DNA of 64,000 nucleotides from Oncomelania hupensis (GCA_036898135.1 CM072511.1:47777581-47841580); one strand, 5' to 3'; counted from the stretch's first letter, positions 34,638 through 58,109 are shown. Numbers and translations are program-made. The notes: a model not told the origin generated them from the sequence alone.

Positions 34638-34697
34638 TGTGTGTGTATGTGTGCGTGTGTGTGTGTGTGTGTGTGAGTGTGTGCGTGTGTGTGTGTT
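34638..34697. repeat. (GT)n microsatellite
   Basis: Interrupted GT/GC units just upstream of the first recognised exon of the Ig-like membrane protein gene. Confidence 0.85.
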
Positions 34698-34801
34698 CTG
34701 AAGCTGTAGAATACTCTCTTAATTATTGCTGAGGTAGGTGAAATCATCTTAAAATCATCTCGAAATCAAACTGTATTGTGTTTGATCTATGCTGGTAACA
34801 G

Positions 34802-47173
<12,372 letters not shown>

Positions 47174-47367
47174 TAATGAGATCTATCATGCTATATGCGC
47201 CTACGCTTCAATACACAAATGTGTAAAGAGATAACAGGCCGATCTGACTCAAGGATGCAACAGCAGTTTCTAATACTCCGGCCCAGGTTTGTGTCTCGAC
47301 AGCCCCTGATACACAAGCTGGTGCTTGATTTTGATTTGCTTGATTTTGATTCCTGAATACGCCGCGC

Positions 47368-47469
47368 CCACAGGCGCTTGTATCTGGACACGCGAGCGCC
47401 TATGCCTGTGACGCGTCTCCCTTTGTAACAGGCATAGGCGCTCGCGTGTCCAGATACAAGCGCCTGTGG
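47368..47469. repeat. Perfect palindrome, 42-bp arms, 18-bp spacer
   Basis: 47368-47409 and 47428-47469 are exact reverse complements (arm core GCGCTCGCGTGTCCAGATAC). It is about 195 bp past the stop of the Ig-like gene. A single-arm relative flanks the RTE copy at 36860-36894/38669-38695. Confidence 0.95.
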
Positions 47470-47938
47470 CCGCGCCAGAGCAGTCTCTGCAGTATAGATT
47501 ATTTTGTTTGAATCGGATTAAAGGCTGAACTGTCGCAAGCAGCGCCAACGTTATTTCAAAGGAGTTTGCAGTACAGTTATCCAAGGTTTAAAAAAAAAGA
47601 ACTAAAAAAAAAAAATTATTATATTCGAGGACTTTTTTTTAAAATCTTCTGTTTGATAAGACAGGGAGATGGCCTCGTCTTGTCTCAGCTACGCTGGATG
47701 ATAACAGTTCTTATACGTCTTAGTGATGGCGCTTACCAACGGGGCATTACACAAGTTGGAGGCTTGTAGTTCTATAGTAAAGAGATACATAATACCCAAC
47801 TTTACGTGTGCTAGAAAGGGGTCAATCGTATGTTGCTTAGGTACGATGCTTTTCAGGTCACCGAGGCTTTTCTTCAGGTACCCCCGGTTTTCCTCCATTC
47901 TTTCAATAATGGCTCTGGATGCAGTCTATCTTAATTTA

Positions 47939-47959
47939 AAAAAAAAAAAAAAAAAAAAC

Positions 47960-47992
<33 letters not shown>
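47939..47992. repeat. Poly(A) plus (CA)n tract
   Basis: About 19 A then about 17 CA units. Confidence 0.9.
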
Positions 47993-47997
<5 letters not shown>

Positions 47998-48220
47998 AAC
48001 ATTGGGACTTCTATATTGTCTCCTAATACCGACTTGCCTCTACATCACATGCTTGAGTGATGAATATGTACGTATTTATTGTGTATGAATTTGTAAGAGT
48101 GCCTGTGTAACATGTGAGCGTGTATGTTGGTTACAGATCGCCGTGCATTGAGTTTGATTTAGGAATTATTAAGGCTAGTACGGTATCCATTATTGGGTTT
48201 TGTTATTGCTATTGCTATTA

Positions 48221-49034
48221 CAGTAAAACCTCCGTTTTGAGACCCTCTCTTAAACGACTTCCTCCAACATACGACCGGAAAAAAATTCACCGATGGTTTG
48301 TACTATATAAACGATCTCTCTTAAACGACTACCTCTAAAACGCGACTTGCGAACTTCAAATAATTAAATTTTACGACCTAGCATCTGAAAAATTCAGATT
48401 CCAAAGCAATACTATATTTGTAGAAAACAGTTTCGTTTACAACTTTTAACAGCAGACGATGCATTAAAACACTGAAACATTGAAATACTCTAAGGAGCTG
48501 ACCAGATTTGCCCTGAGCAGGGGCATGTCAGATCTTGCCGACACCATGTCTGGTGTTCAAAGTGACATACTAAGAGAACATGCACGGGTGGGGGGATCAT
48601 GCAAACAAACAGAAATAACCGCTTTCTTTCAAAAAAATACAAACTATTCAATTATTGAATAAAAATAATTACAACAATATTAATGGGGTTATCTTATAAA
48701 TAGTTATAACTCCAAACATGCACTCAGCACTTACGTACACTTTTAAACAAATATCATACCAACATTGATTTTTTATTTTGTAAATGATGAGGAACAGGAA
48801 GATATTGATTGTATTGGTTGTGAGACAGAGTTTAATCTATATTTCTGAAAGATGGTAGATGTTCCCTTTACTTAATCGTATGTGTATAACTACTTTTTGT
48901 ACATGTATTTATTTTACAAAAATAATTTTCTAAATGTCTTTTTGCGAAAATGTCCTACCTCCTCTTTAAAACCCCTCCAATTTAAGACCTCGTTTTAATG
49001 GCAATCTAAAGGTCGTAAAACGGAGGTTTTACTG
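48221..49034 (+). mobile_element. Pogo/Tigger remnant with TA duplication, keeping the transposase C-terminus
   Basis: Ends CAGTAAAACCTCCGTTTT and (inverse) AAAACGGAGGTTTTACTG are bordered by TA at 48219-48220 and 49035-49036. At 814 bp it is internally deleted. A plus-strand frame ending at 48660 (LADTMSGVQSDILREHA, then KQTEITAFFQKN) resembles the C-terminal end of pogo/Tigger transposases. QTEITAFF fits the PCNA-interacting pattern Q-x-x-[ILM]-x-x-F-F, reported for pogo transposases. The DDE catalytic core is gone. Confidence 0.88.
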
Positions 49035-49035
49035 T

Positions 49036-49074
49036 ATTATTATTATTATTATTATTATTATAATTATTATTATA

Positions 49075-49152
<78 letters not shown>

Positions 49153-49153
49153 T
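49036..49153. repeat. (TTA)n microsatellite
   Basis: About 39 units next to the right end of the pogo element, with two TAA phase shifts. Confidence 0.95.
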
Positions 49154-49159
49154 ATAGAA

Positions 49160-49990
49160 AGAGAGTCGGTCACACGTTAGCCTATATGCGATTTCTACCG
49201 CTTTTTTATAGAGCTGCAGCACCCAACTTCTGTAATGCACCTAACTATGCCTGTTGATGTTGCTACGATGTCAGTCATAATACCCAAGTCTCCCAAGAAA
49301 AACGGCTTGGTGCAAGGCTGCAAACTGTTAGTGTAAGAACTTGGGCTACACCAGCATATGATCGGCTAGTGTTTTGTTTGTTGTTGTTGTTTTAAATAAA
49401 TAAATTTATTTATTTATTAAGTAAGTGCTAAATTGTCACTTGTACAATTAAAGAAATGACGAGATCGTGTTATTAATTTGATGTTAATGGAAGCTTTGTT
49501 GTTGGTGTTGTTGTTGTCAGTTAAGTTTAATTTGTTGTTGTACGTTGTTATTGTTGTGAGAGATGGAGGAAGTGACAGATTAACGCCACATTATCTTTAT
49601 CCGCCTTTATTTATCCTAAAATATGTGCAATTTGAGTATCTTAACTCTCTTTCTTCACTCACTCTTCAATTTCCCTATTTCTTTTAAAAATATATGCTAT
49701 TTTAAAAGCATCTTAAATCCTGTCTTGAATTATTATAATACATCTAGTTTTCACTTTTCTCACCTTATTAAAAAAATCTCATTTTTTTTGTATTACAGTC
49801 ATTTTAGTTTCTTATTTACCGGGTAATACGCACTGATGTTGAGAATTTTGTTGTAATATTTGAAACATAAACAAATATTATTTACTGATAATATTATAAG
49901 CTAACTATCAAGTGTAACATGGTTTTTTTTGGTATGTTAGGAAAGTGTAGAAACATCAAGGTAGATCTAGACAACTAAGAAAATCAATAA
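49160..49990. other. Intergenic stretch, nothing recognised
   Basis: AT-rich, with a short (AAAT)n run near 49395 and G/T-rich TTGTTG runs near 49500. No exon or repeat boundary identified. Confidence 0.4.
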
Positions 49991-50025
49991 AGATGCCGGG
50001 AAGCCCAGTTCAATTGTAGTGCTGT

Positions 50026-50379
50026 TTATTGCTGTCTGCCATTTTTTCTCGACGCTTCCGAATATGAGCGCACTGCATACGCGCAAACTAAGTACAAACT
50101 ACGTCCCCTCCGGAAGCCAGCCTGAAGGTCAGGCACAACACCATGCTGTGAGCAGAAGAACTCCAGGCGTGCCTTAACGAGGCGCTCATAGATGTTACAT
50201 GTTTGGGAGGTTAACGCAATGGGCCGATAGCTCTCAATGTTGTTACGGGGTTTACCTTGTTTAGGAACGGGTACCACGGTGGCCTCTCGCCACGAGTCTG
50301 GGAGCGTTCCGGACGCGAAACATGTGTTATAATGTGCAAGCAAATGACGCTTAAACGATGCAGGGGCCTTGGCCAACAT
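50026..50379 (-). pseudogene. I-like LINE RT N-terminal part
   Basis: LPDSWREATVVPVPKQGKPR, NNIESYRPIALTSQTCNIYE and PDLQAGFRRGRS are the finger blocks of LINE RT. After GRRS the frame runs into an unrelated short end, so the palm and thumb are deleted. Upstream, in another frame, lies APVKKNAGPDGIHN (near 50400), the block before the fingers. Confidence 0.82.
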
Positions 50380-50898
50380 AAGATTATGAATACCATCCGG
50401 GCCGGCGTTCTTTTTAACAGGGGCCGATCTTATTGCCCGTGCCAGTTCACAAAGGGTGAAGGGGCGAGCGGGGAGATCCGGAGGAGGTTCTGGCGTAAAG
50501 GTGGACTCAAAGGCTTGCCGTCGCTCCGCCTCGTCCGGGGACAGGCGGGAACCGTCGCTGGCCGCTACAAATTGTGAAAGAAAAGCATCTGCCTTCTTTG
50601 AGTCTCCTCTCTGAAAATCCTAACGGGAAGAGAGGGGACTATAAACTGATAAACATAACATATAAACTGATAAACATATCTGCCTTCTCAGAGGCAGTGG
50701 AAAACAGCCGTTGCCCATCGGAGAGGTCACGGTCCATAGGTCTGTATACTCCACGGAGCTTCTTAACATTGTCCCAGATGGCTCCAAGAGGTAGAGTAGA
50801 AGTCATTTTAGAGAGGGCGTGGTCTTTTTTGGCCGCAGCTATGGTACGTTTGGCGGCAAGTTTCGTAAGTCGCATTTGGAGGTAATTGTCTGGGTTGT

Positions 50899-51819
50899 TT
50901 AAAAGTTTATACCGCTTGAAGGCCATTTTTTTTTGGCGAGTACGGCCTCTCGGCAGGCCTTGGACCACCAAGGCTTGGGGGTACCAACAGACCTACCGGA
51001 CGAGACAGGGGCTGAAGCAGCCAAAGAAGAAAGCGTTGCCTCACGTAACAGAGACTCCGCCTCATCGGCGGGGACCCCAGGGGGCATTGAGAATAGGTCC
51101 AACTGAGTGGCATAGATGTCCCAGTTGACACGGTCCCAATTCACGCGGGCAGTACGGGGAGTTGACGACAGGGGACGGCCATCAAAACAAACAAGAACCG
51201 GCACGTGGTCAGAAAAGGCCGGCAAATGTAACCTTGATTGCCGACGAGGGGAGACGCCCAGTAAGGGGTAGCCGCACGACTGAGACAACTGACAAATTCT
51301 GCTGGTCAGTATTGTATTGTCCGATTGAGCTGCCGGCAGACCCCGAATGACACCAACCGTGGTAGCTGTTGGGATGTGTGTAGTTACTGGTATGCTGCTT
51401 ATGTTGTCCATTCGGAACAGTTTCCCCTGCTGTTCGGCTGAGGAACAGGCAATGAGCCAGTCACTAGAGGGGGTACGGCGGATCGAGAGTACCTCGCCGA
51501 CAAAAGCGCGAAGGGTGCTAGCTTGACGAAGAGGATTTAGGCCAGAAAACGTGGCCGGGCCACCACCCTTGTCATGAAGGATGACCGGAAAGTCAACCGG
51601 TGCCACTCCGACCCTGGGTGGAGGAGGTCGGAATGGCCGTCTGGGGTCAGGAGCCGCAGGCATAAGATAACCTACCCGCAGGGGCAGAACTAGTTTGCTG
51701 AGGGGGGCCTCGACCCATCGGGGCGACAGTGTCTCGCTGAGGCGGTGCCGCTGGACCACGGGAAGGGGGTGAGCCCAGGATTCCATCTCGAACAGTGCCC
51801 AAGTCAGCGGGTGGATCAA
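50899..51819 (-). pseudogene. I-like LINE fusion of ORF1 RRM-like region with endonuclease end
   Basis: The open 306-codon frame starts with a Pro/Arg-rich stretch, then VDFPVILHDKGGGPATFSGL, LIACSSAEQQGKLF and TTVGVIRGLPAAQ, matching the RRM-like domain of I/Jockey ORF1 proteins. About 25 codons later it reads LHLPAFSDHVPVLVCFDGRP, whose SDH is the last endonuclease motif, followed by the linker (KPWWSKACREAVLAKKK). Between these, the end of ORF1 and most of the endonuclease are absent: an in-frame internal deletion has fused the two ORFs. Confidence 0.72.
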
Positions 51820-51870
51820 ACGTTGGTCGAGTGGGCAGTTGGAGATGGGGATTGCATGTCAGTGTTAATG

Positions 51871-52530
51871 CTAGATTGAGAGGTCTCCTGGAGGGGAGAA
51901 ATGTTTGCAAGTGAGCGCCTGAGTTGGGCGTTGGATAAAGAATTCCCGTCTAGGGACAGGGGGCAGGATCTCCTCACGCAGGGAGGAGTCAAATACAGGA
52001 ACGGAAGGATATCTCTTTGGAGAACTCATGTCCGTCGGCGGGACGCCCTGGAGATTATCTGGACTATGCGGAGTGTCTGTATAGGTGATGCACCGCTTGA
52101 CGCACGGCAGAGGTGCGGCCTGAGAAGATGGACGCTTTCTATAAGGAGAGTAAGACTCCTGTGTGAGCGAGCCAGGCACCAAGGAGTACGAACCCCCCGC
52201 TACCTCTCGCCCACCCAGAGCGCCAACAACTGAGGGGGAAAATGTGGGCCGAGCGCACTGCTCACCCACGTCCAATGGGGTATGTGCTTGATTGGTTTTT
52301 TGGTGTACGAGTTCTTGGGCCCTCTTAAGTGCCCTCCTGCCTCCAGCAGTTACGTTGGGGCGCTTAGTGTAAGATTTGAGGAGAGCATAAAGGACTATGC
52401 TGGACTTTTTCTTCTGTCTGCGCACGGGGACGGGTGGCGCCGGACAGGCAACCGGGGAAATCGGAGCAACCTCGGACCAGTCATCAGTGTCCTCCACCTC
52501 ACGGTCAGAGTCAAAGTCGGAATTAGACAT
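51871..52530 (-). CDS. I-like LINE ORF1 N-terminal part
   Basis: Starts at ATG 52530 (MSNSDFDSDREVEDTDDWSE), an acidic Ser-rich beginning, then a basic patch (PVRRQKKKSSIVLYALLKSY) and long disordered Pro/Ser stretches. It is frameshifted relative to the following frame (51910-51647) and the RRM-like segment. ORF1 proteins of this class coat LINE RNA. No Cys-rich zinc knuckles are visible, because the C-terminus was deleted. Confidence 0.6.
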   Translation of the reverse strand: MSNSDFDSDREVEDTDDWSEVAPISPVACPAPPVPVRRQKKKSSIVLYALLKSYTKRPNVTAGGRRALKRAQELVHQKTNQAHTPLDVGEQCARPTFSPSVVGALGGREVAGGSYSLVPGSLTQESYSPYRKRPSSQAAPLPCVKRCITYTDTPHSPDNLQGVPPTDMSSPKRYPSVPVFDSSLREEILPPVPRREFFIQRPTQALTCKHFSPPGDLSI

Positions 52531-52889
52531 GTTCTAATCTAACACGTCAAAGAGATGGAAAAAAAAGGGGTGGGGGGTGGGGGGTGGGATAGATTCAATA
52601 GAAAATAGAAAAAGACAATACGTATTTAAAATCTAGGACAAGTTGGAATGTAAATTCCACTAAAAGCGATGGAACAAGTTAAGTGAGGACAAAGAGGAAC
52701 GCCAAGGGGGAGGGGGGGGAGCGGAAAGGTCTAAATTAAATGGCTAGAGTCTATCAGGAAATGAGGATGGAAGGAACTACGGTAGGAGTAGGGGCAAGCC
52801 ACTGAGTTCAGGACCCAGGGTAGATAAGAGCCGTATGAGATCCACGCAGGGTGGAAGTCAGGCTAAGGCCCACTAGGACGGTATAGCAG

Positions 52890-53325
52890 CTGATGGCTAT
52901 AAATTCCCGACCTATGGGTTGAGACACAGTCTCTAAAAACTAAAAAGGACACTAAAAGCAGATCCGCCCAATCTCAGAGTCTAGGGCTCCGAGCTAAGCT
53001 AGTACACCTCAGAGGGTTCCTCCCAGGGAGGAAACGCCTGCAGGCGCCCACTAGGCAGGAACCAGCACGTTGGCTATGTTTTCCCAGCCTATGGGGTGAG
53101 ACTAAGTCTAGTACACCTCAGAGGGTTCCTCCCAGGGAGGAAACGCCAGCAGGCGCCCACTAGGCAGGAACCAGCACGTTGGCTATGTTTTCCCAGCCTA
53201 TGGGGTGAGACTAAGTCTAGTACACCTCAGAGGGTTCCTCCCAGGGAGGAAACGCCTGCAGGCGCCCACTAGGCAGGAACCAGCACGTTGGCTATGTTTT
53301 CCCAGCCTATGGGGTGAGACTAAGT
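52890..53325. repeat. Three 109-bp tandem units (plus one decayed partial) upstream of LINE ORF1
   Basis: Units at 52999-53107, 53108-53216 and 53217-53325 start CTAGTACACCTCAGAGGGTT and differ at only one or two positions. A diverged partial unit (GGCTATAAATTCCCGACCTA) lies near 52894. They are 470-800 bp upstream of the ORF1 start in the LINE's sense. Confidence 0.9.
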
Positions 53326-53477
53326 CTCTGGTGGAAGGGGAGAGTGCCTACCAGAGCAGCTATGGAGGGGTAGGAGAAGGAGACTGGCTCTGTAGAACAG
53401 CAAGATGAGTTGGATGAATCCCGTGCCAGGGATCAGTGAGCTAGGACAGCGAGCAGCTCCGGAGGGAGGAGGGCGCG

Positions 53478-53552
53478 CAAGTTGCAAGGCGTGTCTTGTG
53501 TGCATACAGCAAGGCGTGTCTTGTGCAGGAAACAGCAAAGTGTATCTTGAGC
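53478..53552. repeat. Short tandem CAGCAAGGCGTGTCTTGTG-type units
   Basis: Three imperfect units of about 30 bp in the far-upstream part of the LINE. Confidence 0.7.
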
Positions 53553-53692
53553 TGAGGACGGGATACAAGATCCAAGATCGGCGAGGCGAATAAGAACAGT
53601 AGTAAAAATGTTGTCAGTAAAAAATGCACTGTAATGACAGTACATGAAGCGCTAGGAAGCAAACGTCACCTTCAGAGGTTGGTTCATGAATG

Positions 53693-54083
53693 TGGAAGGG
53701 AAAGAAAGAAGTTCTGGCACTTCAGGCTAAAAAGGAGGTCGCATCCCTTACTAGGAAAACCTCCACACAAAAATATAGTCCTTACCATAAAATTAACATC
53801 GTCCTTCTAACTATAGACTTTACTCTTACATCATAAATAATCAATATAACAACCCTACCTAATAGTATCAACACCTTGCATTTAATGGCCAAATCATAAT
53901 TCTGATCAATTTACAACTCGAATTACTACACCAGACTGACCACACAAAGACCTGCTCAAAAGGCGGGAATTTGTCTATCAGCAGGCTAGGCCAGTCGTGC
54001 CTATCTAATTCCAGCTGCACTAACAGAACTGGAGAAAGAGAGAGGGATGGAGTGAGAGAGAGAGGGATGGAGTGAGAGAGAGA

Positions 54084-54118
<35 letters not shown>
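53693..54118 (-). repeat. Dispersed repeat, copy B (pairs with 21172-21625)
   Basis: The reverse complement shows the pyrimidine tract (54115-54020), GGCCTAGCCTGCTGATAGAC, GGTCAGTCTGGTGTAGTAAT and CCTTTTTAGCCTGAAGTGCC in the same order as 21172-21625. It adjoins the upstream edge of the I-like LINE. Confidence 0.65.
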
Positions 54119-54120
<2 letters not shown>

Positions 54121-54123
54121 AAG

Positions 54124-55620
54124 TCACGATAGAGCAATTTCTCTTAGTTTAAAGGCTTTGTACAGGTATATACTTAGTTTCCTAATTATATTCGGGTTAC
54201 TAGATGCCATCAAAATACACAGTCTAGACGCACATGGATTTCTATAATATTTTTCAGCAATAAATTGCACTCTTAAGTTATGTAAGACTGGACAACATAA
54301 CACAAAGTGGACTTCATCTTCTTCCTTTTCCATGCAAAGTCACGTAAGTGGGCATTTTACAGCAGCTTGTGTGTCATTTCCATATCTGTGATAATGAACA
54401 CCAATATCTGACACACGAAATCGAAATTTTGTCATTATAAAAACTAAATGCCTGTCAAAACTTAATTCCAAATAAGTTTTAACACAATGATTACTGCCCC
54501 CAAATAAACAGTACATTTTATACCTGTCACTGTTTTGTACATGATTACGCCAATCTTGCCATCTGCAATCCACAAGTCGCTGTTTAAATGTTTTCAAAAA
54601 AACATTTGATCTCTTGCACACCTTGATTTAACCATACAAAACCATATCCATACATAAAAAGACATGATCGCACATTCGTTGCCCATGTATTTGCTCTCCT
54701 CTCATCTAACGTCCTCAACATTACATACGCCTTTCTAGGGAGACGATGAGGTTCCATGCGTGTTAACTTTAACCAATATCGCATACAGCTTACAATTGCA
54801 TTGATCTGAATAGGGTACCGGTTTAATTCACCGTATACAAAATCATTGGGAGTGCGAGTATCAACACCTAAAAACCTTTTTAATGCAAATAAATGTACTT
54901 TCTCACAATGAATCGCAGCCTTGTCCATGCCCCATATTTCCGAACCATACAAAGCTATGGGCTGTATTTGAGAATCAAAGATTTTAAAAAATAATTTTAC
55001 AGAAAATATATTCAAAGTATGCATTCTTTTTAAAACGCATAAAAATGCGCCTTTTGCTATACTGCTTAACTCTTTGCAAGCGGATACAAAGCTCAATCGA
55101 GTAGAAAAATAAATCCCTAAATATTTGTACATGTTTACTACAGGCATGACTTGTCTGTTTACCTGCGAGTATTAATGTAACCTGTGGAAAAATGCACTCT
55201 TTCTCCCTCTCTCTCCTTATTAGTTAGGCAACTAATAAGGAGAGAGGGAGAAAGAGTGCATTTTTCCACAGGTTACATTAATACTCGCAGGTAAATCAAC
55301 TGCCGAATTAATAGAATCTTCTACGTTCGCTAAAAATTTCTTCTGGGAATCAAAGCTTGTTCCTTCTCCTATAATATTACTATACGTGTTCGTGCCTGTG
55401 ACCCAAGAACACACCATGCGTAAGTGCGGATAGGTTCATTATTCAGCCTTTCAATCCCGCTTTGGGTGAATCTGTTAGATCTGTCCAAGATAAATGTGCT
55501 GTATGCGTTGCTTTGTTTTTGTCTGATATAAAATATAGATACTTGACTGTTGTGACGAAATGCCATAAAGCCCAGTACGTAAGGTCCTGGGTATAAATTA
55601 TCTACAGCGTTTCGGGACAC
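54124..55620 (-). pseudogene. LINE RT C-terminal half with zinc-finger tail, interrupted by a palindrome
   Basis: From 55147 the frame reads VVNMYKYLGIYFSTRLSFVS, ALYGSEIWGMDKAAIHCEKV, HLFALKRFLGVDTRTPNDFV and TWATNVRSCLFMYGYGFVWL. Further frames give CKRSNVFLKTFKQRLVDCRW, KFRFRVSDIGVHYHRYGN...KCPLT and EDEVHFVLCCPVLHNLR, which form the C-x2-C...H-x4-C-like tail of many LINE polyproteins. Upstream (55620-55300) is a piece of the same protein. Frameshifts abound. The clade is unclear (I- or L1-like). Confidence 0.72.
55158..55295. repeat. Near-perfect palindrome, 66-68-bp arms, 4-bp spacer
   Basis: 55158-55225 and 55230-55295 are reverse complements apart from one GA unit and an end base. Each arm carries AATGTAACCTGTGGAAAAAT, the start of the dispersed repeat at 21172. 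It splits the LINE fragment 54124-55620. Confidence 0.92.
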
Positions 55621-55639
55621 AAAAAAGCTGCGAAGCCTA

Positions 55640-56290
55640 ACAATATAGTCCCTTGAACTGAACTGAACTGAACTAATCTGCCACTTCCTCTATCTCTTTG
55701 TTGTTGTAATTGCATATTGTTCATTTATAAGGTAATTAGTTTTGTAGATAAAAATGAAGTGTTCCAAGTGAAGATTTTAATTTTCCTTTTATTATAGCCT
55801 CGATCTTTTACATCTGTGGACGTTTAGCAGTCATCTGCAAATTTTTTGTAGAATTAAACGGATTGTAGGCTCTTCGTTCCGTGCAGATCTTATCAAAGCA
55901 TGGACCAAAATTATGGCAGATCTTTGGATATTAAACACTAAAATATTCAATCAGCGGATTTATTTGTAAAAGGTCATGTGTGTGAATAAAAACAAAACGT
56001 TGTGTTGCTGTTTTGCCACTCGCTCGCACTTTCAGTGCATGAATCCCAAAATGGTATAAGTTCTAAAATGGAATACCATTCTACAATTGGATTGCTTTAA
56101 GCTAAATTGGTATAATTTACTATTTTCACATATAGAATTTCCAACGAGGATATTTTGCAATGGAAATTAAATAATTGACCATATGCTAGAATCTGAGTTT
56201 TTGTTGCATTTAAAACTACAGTATACAATAGATGACCTATAACATATTAAAAAAAATACCGTTTATCATTGCTTAGAGTACTTATACCAT
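55640..56290. other. Intergenic stretch, nothing recognised
   Basis: AT-rich sequence before the tRNA gene. GAACTGAACTGAACTGAACT at 55654-55674 is a short tandem run, possibly a LINE tail. Confidence 0.4.
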
Positions 56291-56314
56291 GTTTCAACTT
56301 ATACAGACAGAATC

Positions 56315-56320
56315 GTCTCT

Positions 56321-56371
<51 letters not shown>

Positions 56372-56388
56372 GAGCCCACCCAGGGACG
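56315..56388 (+). tRNA. tRNA-Asn (GUU)
   Basis: A 74-base cloverleaf without intron: acceptor GTCTCTG pairs with CAGGGAC, A box TGGCGCAATCGG, anticodon loop CTGTTAACC with GTT, variable AAAGG, B box GGTTCGAGCCC. As far as I remember it is identical to vertebrate tRNA-Asn(GUU). A T run at 56395-56419 follows as the pol III terminator. Confidence 0.98.
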
Positions 56389-56394
56389 AATTCC

Positions 56395-56419
56395 CTTTTT
56401 TTTTTTTTTTTTTTTTTTT
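56395..56419 (+). terminator. Pol III T-run terminator for tRNA-Asn
   Basis: 25 T with no interruption, beginning 7 bases past the tRNA end. Confidence 0.85.
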
Positions 56420-56636
56420 GTTCCTTCCCTCACGAGTTCTCAATGTTGATGTTATTCTTGTCATAAATATTATTATTGCGGCCGTTGTTTTCATATTATT
56501 ATTATTTTGAAAATTATTAACCCTTTTTTCTTTAAGAGTTTTTTTTTTTTTTGGTTGTTCTTTTTAAACAAAATAATAGGGTCCTGAAATTTACTTCAAA
56601 CAATCTTAAGTTCAGAAAACGTACCTACTAAATAGG

Positions 56637-56637
<1 letters not shown>

Positions 56638-56710
<73 letters not shown>
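56638..56710. repeat. (TTA)n microsatellite, left flank of an RTE copy
   Basis: About 24 units, ending exactly where the RTE-like sequence GAGTCTGGCATGCAG begins. Confidence 0.95.
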
Positions 56711-56711
<1 letters not shown>

Positions 56712-57772
56712 GAGTCTGGCATGCAGCTCAATGGGCAACAATGAAAGTGTACAAAAATCAGCCCTAAAATTATTGAAGTCATCAAAAGCCTGTATGACAA
56801 AGCTACCAGTGCAGTCCTCCATAACAGAATCATCGGGAACTGGTTCAGAACAACAATCGGTGTGCGTCAAGGATATGCCTACTCAATCTCTCCAACACTC
56901 TTCAACATCTTCCTAGAGCGCATCATGTCAGATGCTCTTGCAGATCACGAAGGCACTGTCAGCATAGGGGGTAGAGCAATCTCCAATCTTAATTTTGCGG
57001 ATGACATTGATGGATTGGCTGGAGAGGAACAAGAACTTGAACAGCTGGTACACCACCTCCAGAGCTTATGGAATGAAAATAAGTGCAGAGAAGACCAAAA
57101 TGATGACCAACAACACCAATGGCATCAACACGGACATCAAAGTCCAAGGTCAATCCCTCAACACAGTGCATAGCTTCAAATATTTAGGAGCCATATTTGT
57201 ATCAGACAATGGGTCCTGACAGGAAGTCCTTTCCAGGATCGCACAAACAACTGCTGCCCTGACAAGGTTGAAGCCCATTTGGAAAGACAGGACCATCAGT
57301 CTACATTCCAAAGTAAGACTGCTTGTCATCTCCATCTTCTTATATGCTTGCGAAGCATGGACCCTCACAGCAGATCTACAACGAAGAATACAAAGCATGG
57401 AGATGATCGAGGTGCTACAGAAGACTTCTGAACATTTCCTATACCCAACACATCACCAACGACGAAGTCCGACAGACCATCACACAAGCCATTGGATAAC
57501 ACGATGACCTATAGCTGCTCACAGTGGTGAAGAAACGGAAACTCCGATGGTATGGCCACGTCACCAGATCATCAGGCCTTGCAAAGACCATTCTGCAAGG
57601 CACAATGCAAGGAGGAGGAAGAAGAGGGAGACCGAAAAAGAGGTGGGATGACAACATTCGAGAATGGACTAGTTTGACACTGAGCGAAGCCATCAGTATC
57701 ATGAGTATGCTGGTTAAACGATCGTCTGTGGTGCCCCTACGACCTCCGGGTTACGGGGCAGGATAGGATAGG
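56711..57772 (+). mobile_element. RTE-like LINE copy inserted in (TTA)n
   Basis: 5'-truncated within motif A (GAGTCTGGCATGCAGCTC), it runs through ISNLNFADDIDGLAG, KPIWKDRTISLHSKVRLL and RPKKRWDDNIREWTSLTLSE to the tail ACAGGATAGGATAGG-like GGGGCAGGATAGGATAGG. It has several small indels, for example an insertion in motif B (VRQGYAYSISPTL). TTATTA sequence on both sides shows a microsatellite target. Confidence 0.88.
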
Positions 57773-58028
<256 letters not shown>

Positions 58029-58109
58029 CTGTGCTTTAAATTCCCACTGTCACTGTCTTATTTGTTTTTCTAATTTAGTTTTAGAGTCCTCGGACACAGG
58101 TGCATAGTC

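Larger units (their letters stand above)
49995..53690 (-). mobile_element. I-like LINE, internally deleted, with tandem 5' units
   Basis: Minus-strand order: upstream region with three 109-bp tandem units, ORF1 (from 52530), RRM-like ORF1 segment, a deletion junction into the endonuclease C-terminus, linker, RT N-terminus, then the 3' end with GCAATAAACAGC near 50025. It is GC-richer than its surroundings, suggesting recent arrival. RT palm motifs (FADD) are missing, so it is dead. Confidence 0.75.
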
